Origin: Leptospira sp. WS92.C1 | Lineage (GTDB): Bacteria; Spirochaetota; Leptospiria; Leptospirales; Leptospiraceae | DNA length: 64,000 nt | Direction: 5' to 3' | NCBI RefSeq assembly: GCF_040833975.1 | Contig: NZ_CP162130.1 | Location: forward strand, 2,564,001 to 2,628,000 | Shown: positions 57,809 to 64,000 of the stretch, one piece after another | Position numbering within the stretch: the stretch's first letter is position 1 | Layout: each line of letters starts with the position of its first letter | Notes under the pieces: generated by a model | Databases searched by the model: none | Told to the model about the DNA's origin: nothing | Seen by the model: only the letters and a program-made list of their open reading frames with translations | Made by a program: the position numbers and the translations under genes

Positions 57809-60800
57809 ATGGAAACTCAAATTTACACCCCAAAAAACAAAGTCCGTTTTATCACAGCAGCATCCCTTTTTGACGGACACGATGCATCCATCAATATTAT
57901 GAGAAGAATTTTGCAAGCGTCGGGTGTGGAAGTGATTCACCTAGGTCATAACCGTTCCGTAAAAGAAATCGTGGAATGTGCGATCCAAGAAGACGCACAA
58001 GGAATCGCTATCACGAGTTATCAAGGCGGTCACGTAGAATATTTCAAATATATGATCGATCTTTTGAAGGAAAAAGGCGCGGGTCATATCAAAGTATTCG
58101 GCGGTGGCGGCGGAACCATTCTTCCTTCTGAGATCAAGGAACTCGAATCCTACGGAGTGACAAGAATCTATTCTCCGGACGACGGTAGAGAATTGGGTCT
58201 TCAGGGAATGATCAATGACCTCATTCGCAAATCGGACTTTATCCCGCCTCTTACCTTCAACGGAACCTTACACACGTCTTTAAAGGATAAAAATCCATTA
58301 GCAATCGCTCAAACGATTACTCTTGTGGAAAACACGTTCGAAAGAGAGGAAATCGAAAAGTCCGCTCTCACCGAAAAATTAACCTTTCCTCCAAACTCAA
58401 AACAAGTTCCCATACTCGGAATCACAGGAACCGGGGGCGCGGGAAAATCCTCACTTACCGACGAACTCGTTCGTAGATTTTTGATCGACTTTCCGGATAA
58501 GACGATCGCGATCCTCTCAGTCGATCCCTCCAAAAGAAAAACCGGAGGAGCCCTTCTCGGGGATAGAATCCGCATGAATTCCATCTCTCACGAGAGGGTT
58601 TATATGAGATCCTTTGCAACAAGGGAAGCAAACATTGCGCTTAATAAAAATGTAAAACGAAGCATTGAGGTTTTAAAAAGCGCCGGTTTTGATCTGATCG
58701 TCGTGGAAACTGCGGGGATCGGTCAGAGCGATTCAGAGATCACCGAAGTCGCTGATGTTTCACTTTACGTGATGACCCCCGAATACGGAGCCGCGACTCA
58801 GCTTGAAAAAATCGACATGATCGACTACGCGGACCTGATCGCGATCAATAAGTTCGACAAACGAGGTGCATTAGACGCAATCCGAGATGTAAAAAAACAA
58901 TACCAAAGATCTCGAATGTTCTTTGATCGAAACATAGAAGAAATGCCAGTATATGGAACGATCGCGTCTCAGTTCAACGATCCGGGGACTAATAGCCTTT
59001 ATGGCAGCGTAATCCAAACGGTTTCCGAAAAATTACAACTTGGCTGGGTTTCTTCCTATGGCAAAGAAGCGGGAATGAGCGAAAAAATCTTTATCATTCC
59101 CCCGGATCGAGTTCGGTATCTCGCGGAAATTCGAGAGGAATGCAATCGATACGATCAAATGACGATAAAGGAATCCGCAAAGGCAAGAAGATTGTTTCAA
59201 CTTTCCGGCGCGATGGAAGTCCTAAAGGAATCCGAACAAGACATCAAAACACTTGAATTAGAATATTCTAAAATTGAAAATTCCATGAGTTTGGAAGCAA
59301 AAAAAATTCTCGCGAGCTGGGAAGAAAAACTTCAGAATTACAGAGGCGAAAGTTTTACATACAAGGTTCGAGATAAGGAAATCAAGGTTTCCAATACTAC
59401 GGAATCTTTGAGTCATCTCAAGATCGCGAAAGTCGCGACCCCTAAGTTTAAGGATTGGGGGGAAATCGTACGCTGGTCTTTTCAGGAAAACTTTCCGGGA
59501 GAATTTCCGTTTACCGCCGGAGTATTTCCGTTTAAAAGAACCGGCGAGGATCCGACTCGGATGTTTGCGGGCGAAGGCGGCCCCGAAAGAACCAATTCAC
59601 GTTTTCATTATGTAAGTATCGGAATGCCCGCGCAACGTTTGTCGACGGCTTTCGATTCCGTAACTCTTTACGGAGAAGATCCCGGCGAAAGACCCGATAT
59701 CTACGGAAAGATCGGAAACTCCGGTGTGAGCGTCGCAACTCTGGACGACGCAAAAAAACTCTATTCCGGATTTGATCTCTGCAATCCGACCACTTCGGTT
59801 TCGATGACGATCAACGGTCCCGCCCCGATGGTGCTTGCATTTTTTATGAACACGGCGATCGATCAAGCCTGTGAAAAATACATTCACGAACAAGGTCTGG
59901 AAAAAAAAGTTCGTCAAAAGATCGAAGCCATCTACCGGGAAAAAAATCTTCCAATTCCAAAATACAACGCACCGATCCCGAATGGAAACGACGGCCTGGG
60001 TCTGATGCTTCTTGGGGTCACGGGAGACGAGGTTTTAGAAAAAGAAGTTTATGAAAAAATAAAACAGGAAACCGTAAGAGTGGTTCGAGGAACGGTTCAA
60101 GCGGACATTCTCAAAGAGGATCAAGCTCAGAACACTTGTATTTTTTCCACGGAGTTTGCCCTGAAAATGATGGGCGATATTCAGGAATTTTTTATTCAAA
60201 ATCAGGTGCGAAATTTTTATTCCGTATCGATTTCCGGTTATCACATCGCGGAAGCTGGGGCCAATCCAATCACCCAAGTAGCGTTTACTCTTGCAAACGG
60301 TCTCACGTATGTGGAATATTTTTTGAGTAGAGGAATGAACATCGACGACTTCGCTCCGAATCTTTCCTTTTTCTTTTCCAACGGAATCGATCCGGAATAC
60401 GCGGTGATCGGAAGAGTCGCAAGACGAATCTGGGCAAAGGCCATGAAATACAAATACGGCGCTAACGACCGTTCTGCGATGCTCAAATATCATATCCAAA
60501 CATCAGGGAGATCTCTGCACGCCCAGGAGATCGCGTTTAACGACATTCGAACGACGTTACAGGCTCTTTATGCGATCTATGACAATTGCAATTCTTTGCA
60601 TACAAACGCTTATGACGAAGCGATCACCACTCCGACCGAAGAATCCGTTCGCAGAGCGATGGCGATCCAGCTCATCATCAATCGGGAATTGGGTCTTGCT
60701 AAAAATGAAAATCAGGGACAGGGTTCGTTTATCATAGAGGAACTCACGGATCTCGTGGAAGAGGCCATATTGGAAGAATTTCACAGAATTTCCGAACGAG

Positions 60801-61186
60801 GCGGGGTTCTCGGCGCGATGGAAATGATGTATCAAAGAAATAAGATCCAAGAAGAATCCTTATATTATGAATCTCTAAAACACAACGGAGAATTTCCAGT
60901 GATCGGAGTCAATACCTTCCTCAGTAAAGAAGGCTCACCTACGATCATTCCGGAAGAAGTCATTCGATCGACAGACGCGGAAAAACAAGCGCAAATCGGA
61001 GCCTTAAGAGAATTTCAAAAACGAAACGAGAATCGTTTTAACGATCGTTTGCAAAATCTGAAAAACGCCAGTCTATCCAACGGGAATATTTTCAAAGAAT
61101 TGATGGAAACTTGTAAGATTGCCTCTTTAGGTCAGATGACACACGCATTGTATGAAGTCGGTGGACAGTATCGAAGAAGTATGTAA
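57809..61186 (+). CDS. icmF: Fused isobutyryl-CoA mutase (IcmF) with G-protein chaperone domain
   Basis: The 1125-residue protein is a single-chain B12-dependent mutase. Residues 1-145 bind cobalamin with D-x-H in '[14 protein letters not shown]'. Residues about 200-420 are a MeaI-type GTPase with P-loop '[17 protein letters not shown]' (from about 205) and '[14 protein letters not shown]'. Residues about 560-1110 are the mutase barrel with '[20 protein letters not shown]', '[20 protein letters not shown]' and 'GRSLHAQE'. IcmF interconverts isobutyryl-CoA and n-butyryl-CoA; isovaleryl/pivalyl forms exist and cannot be told apart here. It lies next to an acyltransferase and fits the lipid-based metabolism of Leptospira. 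Confidence 0.9.
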   Translation: METQIYTPKNKVRFITAASLFDGHDASINIMRRILQASGVEVIHLGHNRSVKEIVECAIQEDAQGIAITSYQGGHVEYFKYMIDLLKEKGAGHIKVFGGGGGTILPSEIKELESYGVTRIYSPDDGRELGLQGMINDLIRKSDFIPPLTFNGTLHTSLKDKNPLAIAQTITLVENTFEREEIEKSALTEKLTFPPNSKQVPILGITGTGGAGKSSLTDELVRRFLIDFPDKTIAILSVDPSKRKTGGALLGDRIRMNSISHERVYMRSFATREANIALNKNVKRSIEVLKSAGFDLIVVETAGIGQSDSEITEVADVSLYVMTPEYGAATQLEKIDMIDYADLIAINKFDKRGALDAIRDVKKQYQRSRMFFDRNIEEMPVYGTIASQFNDPGTNSLYGSVIQTVSEKLQLGWVSSYGKEAGMSEKIFIIPPDRVRYLAEIREECNRYDQMTIKESAKARRLFQLSGAMEVLKESEQDIKTLELEYSKIENSMSLEAKKILASWEEKLQNYRGESFTYKVRDKEIKVSNTTESLSHLKIAKVATPKFKDWGEIVRWSFQENFPGEFPFTAGVFPFKRTGEDPTRMFAGEGGPERTNSRFHYVSIGMPAQRLSTAFDSVTLYGEDPGERPDIYGKIGNSGVSVATLDDAKKLYSGFDLCNPTTSVSMTINGPAPMVLAFFMNTAIDQACEKYIHEQGLEKKVRQKIEAIYREKNLPIPKYNAPIPNGNDGLGLMLLGVTGDEVLEKEVYEKIKQETVRVVRGTVQADILKEDQAQNTCIFSTEFALKMMGDIQEFFIQNQVRNFYSVSISGYHIAEAGANPITQVAFTLANGLTYVEYFLSRGMNIDDFAPNLSFFFSNGIDPEYAVIGRVARRIWAKAMKYKYGANDRSAMLKYHIQTSGRSLHAQEIAFNDIRTTLQALYAIYDNCNSLHTNAYDEAITTPTEESVRRAMAIQLIINRELGLAKNENQGQGSFIIEELTDLVEEAILEEFHRISERGGVLGAMEMMYQRNKIQEESLYYESLKHNGEFPVIGVNTFLSKEGSPTIIPEEVIRSTDAEKQAQIGALREFQKRNENRFNDRLQNLKNASLSNGNIFKELMETCKIASLGQMTHALYEVGGQYRRSM

Positions 61187-61203
61187 AAAAACAAAGTATT
61201 GAG

Positions 61204-62130
61204 TTATTTCAGATCTGTTTTGAGAGAATCAATATAACCTTGATCATAAACGCGATCTCTGCGAACATCAACAAAGCTTGGATCCAAACGTCTAAGCGCA
61301 TCGTATATCAAATTGTAGAATCGAATAAATTCGTGATAATTTAATTGTTCTTCTACAAGATTTACGTTACTCAATTCAAGAAAACTTTGGATTATAGACG
61401 CCGCCCCATTCGAACCGGGGATCATCTCAACAGGTTTCTGTTTAGAACGCGTAAGATTGAAACAATTACAATCTTTTTCAAAAATAAGAACTTCCGATTT
61501 TTGAAAATTAAAAATCCTAATTTGACCGATCCTTTGGGGTTCTCCAGAATTGCTATCTATCGATAGGACACCGTTCTCCGCAATATCCAATTTCTGGATC
61601 CAATCGTTTTGATTCAGTTGAATTTTCGGATTCATATAATAGCCTAACCGATTTACGATAAAACCATCGACATCAATAAAAAGAGATCCATCTCGAGAAT
61701 ACACAACGTCACCAGAAGTATTCTTGAAAGCAAAGAAGCCAACTTCATTTGATAACGCAATATCCAACTTCCTACCAGTCGCAATCAAAGATCCTATCAA
61801 AAAAGATCTTGTCAATTTCCCTTCGCCTTGGTCCGAAATCGTATCAAATGTCCGAAACTTTTTATAAGCAATCGTGCGTTTATTAGATATATTTTCAATC
61901 GTCGCCTTGATATAACGATCCGTCTTTTGTAAAAGTTCTAAAAGTTCGGGTATATCTCGTTTATTCAAAATATATATATTCTTGTTCGTATCATTTTTTT
62001 TTATTTTTTTTAATAGAGTTTCGGTTTTTGCAGATAGTCCCAAGGAAGCATGAATTTTAACTTGTTTCTCCCCTTGGGTGTCGGTAGCAGATAGTCCAAG
62101 TAAAATCAGAATCAATATTTTTGCTTTCAC
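61204..62130 (-). CDS. FlgG/FlgF-like protein with Sec-type signal peptide
   Basis: The 308-residue protein begins 'MKAKILILILLGLSATDTQG', a clear signal peptide. After about 85 residues it follows the flagellar rod/hook outline: 'NISNKRTIAYKKFRTFDT' (usually NIANxxTxGYK), 'KLDIALSNEVGFFAF', 'VVYSRDGSLFIDVDGFIVNR', 'LGYYMNPKIQL', and the C-terminal 'LELSNVNLVEEQ'. Normal FlgF/FlgG proteins have no Sec signal because the flagellar export machine moves them. So this could be a periplasmic variant that caps or contacts the endoflagellum. It converges on icmF with a 17-bp gap. Confidence 0.7.
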   Translation of the reverse strand: MKAKILILILLGLSATDTQGEKQVKIHASLGLSAKTETLLKKIKKNDTNKNIYILNKRDIPELLELLQKTDRYIKATIENISNKRTIAYKKFRTFDTISDQGEGKLTRSFLIGSLIATGRKLDIALSNEVGFFAFKNTSGDVVYSRDGSLFIDVDGFIVNRLGYYMNPKIQLNQNDWIQKLDIAENGVLSIDSNSGEPQRIGQIRIFNFQKSEVLIFEKDCNCFNLTRSKQKPVEMIPGSNGAASIIQSFLELSNVNLVEEQLNYHEFIRFYNLIYDALRRLDPSFVDVRRDRVYDQGYIDSLKTDLK

Positions 62131-62257
62131 TCATATACCTCCTTCAAAATAACTCTAACAAAATCGACTTCTTGTATGATAATTTGCAAATAAGAATAAA
62201 AAGATTCGATTCGTAAAAATTCCTAAGAACAAGGATTTTTCGAAAACGGTTCCTTTA

Positions 62258-62787
62258 CTATTTCTTTTCCCTTTCCGCCAGTCGTTTGAGGCTGTCTTCA
62301 AACTCCCCTTCTACCAGAATACCGCCGGATTTTTCAATGGAAAACTCGATCATCAGATTGAGAGAATTTCCAAAGTCCTCGTTAACAAGATATCCGTCCT
62401 TATCGATCGCATAACCGGATGAATGCGGAAATGTTCCCACATTCCTCTTTACGATTTCCGGCAAAGAGAGAAGGTATCCGGAATAACCGTAGATTTTTTT
62501 TCCAAGTGAAAAAGCGAAACCGATTTCAAACGCGGTTCCATCATCTATAAGAGCGCCACGAAAGGGATTACAATTTGCGAGAATGATATCGGATTTTTGA
62601 ATCAATTCCACATTGCCCAAGAAAATCTTTCTTGCAAGCTCGAGGTTTCTGATGTGATCGAGAGGAATTTCGGAATCAAAAGGAGTTATAGCGTGAAAGC
62701 CGTATGAATTACAGAGTGATTTTCTTTCCTGCAGAACCGTTACTGCATTCGGTAAGAATACTTCCGGTCCTGCAAGATAGATCGTTT

Positions 62788-62791
<4 letters not shown>
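62258..62791 (-). CDS. Nucleoside 2-deoxyribosyltransferase-like protein
   Basis: The 177-residue protein starts '[17 protein letters not shown]', the family nucleotide-binding start, followed by '[20 protein letters not shown]' and '[15 protein letters not shown]', where the Asp and Glu match the catalytic residues. It should exchange bases of deoxynucleosides, or hydrolyse them, in salvage. Its ATG lies in the stop region of ilvD (4-bp overlap), so it is translated after it, an unexpected pairing. Confidence 0.85.

Positions 62792-64000
<1,209 letters not shown>

Overview
The window reads as a Leptospira chromosome segment, most likely from the pathogenic clade. This rests on the combination of gene types: futalosine-route menaquinone enzyme, EtfD-like Fe-S membrane protein, FapA/DUF342 protein, fused isobutyryl-CoA mutase, several spirochaete-style lipoproteins with loose lipoboxes, an IS481-type element, and short palindromic intergenic repeats. 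Gene density is high, with many overlapping convergent ends and ATGA or stop-A-ATG couplings. GC looks uniform and moderate (low forties by eye, not computed). I found no tRNA, rRNA or CRISPR array. Species level cannot be decided here.

Layout. 1-7.3 kb: the 3' end of an acetylglutamate kinase/synthase-like gene and a DCC thiol protein. Next comes a tight minus-strand three-gene operon (lysine-2,3-aminomutase-like radical SAM enzyme, ATP-grasp ligase, heme-oxygenase-fold iron enzyme) that looks like a small uncharacterised biosynthetic pathway. A HAD phosphatase, a GerMN protein, a diguanylate cyclase and a small lipoprotein follow. 7.3-17.2 kb: MqnC-like enzyme, EtfD-like protein, a Y1 transposase whose catalytic tyrosine position is serine, flanked by matching hairpins and palindromes, RF3, a 7 x 57 bp tandem repeat, a carbamoyltransferase with altered substrate motifs, and a CitE-like lyase. 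17-31 kb: rhomboid protease, MtnA, FapA, an alpha/beta hydrolase, a CheX-like protein coupled to a degenerate GGDEF protein, a methyltransferase, LpdA, a Fur-family regulator, a NhaD-like antiporter and an XRE-cupin regulator.

31-37.3 kb is the most dynamic part. An IS481-like element with clear inverted repeats and a 7-bp target duplication sits inside a SRPBCC-family gene that also carries an in-frame stop. Three tandem paralogous lipoprotein genes with BNR/propeller-like repeats follow, the first two showing patchwork DNA identity. 37.6-48 kb: MarR regulator overlapping a RluA-type pseudouridine synthase, an SDR-like protein, an M23 peptidase/HAD/RsmI operon, a second DCC protein, a C-terminally truncated GH31 lipoprotein and a rhodanese-like protein without the usual cysteine.

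48-64 kb: a three-gene overlapping operon with an HtrA-type protease and a protease-dead relative, a response regulator fused to an ATPase domain behind a promoter and perfect palindrome, an outer-membrane-barrel candidate, a flippase and PAP2 phosphatase, an acyltransferase followed by fused isobutyryl-CoA mutase, a FlgG/FlgF-like protein that unexpectedly has a Sec-type signal peptide, and a nucleoside deoxyribosyltransferase overlapping ilvD, which runs off the right edge.
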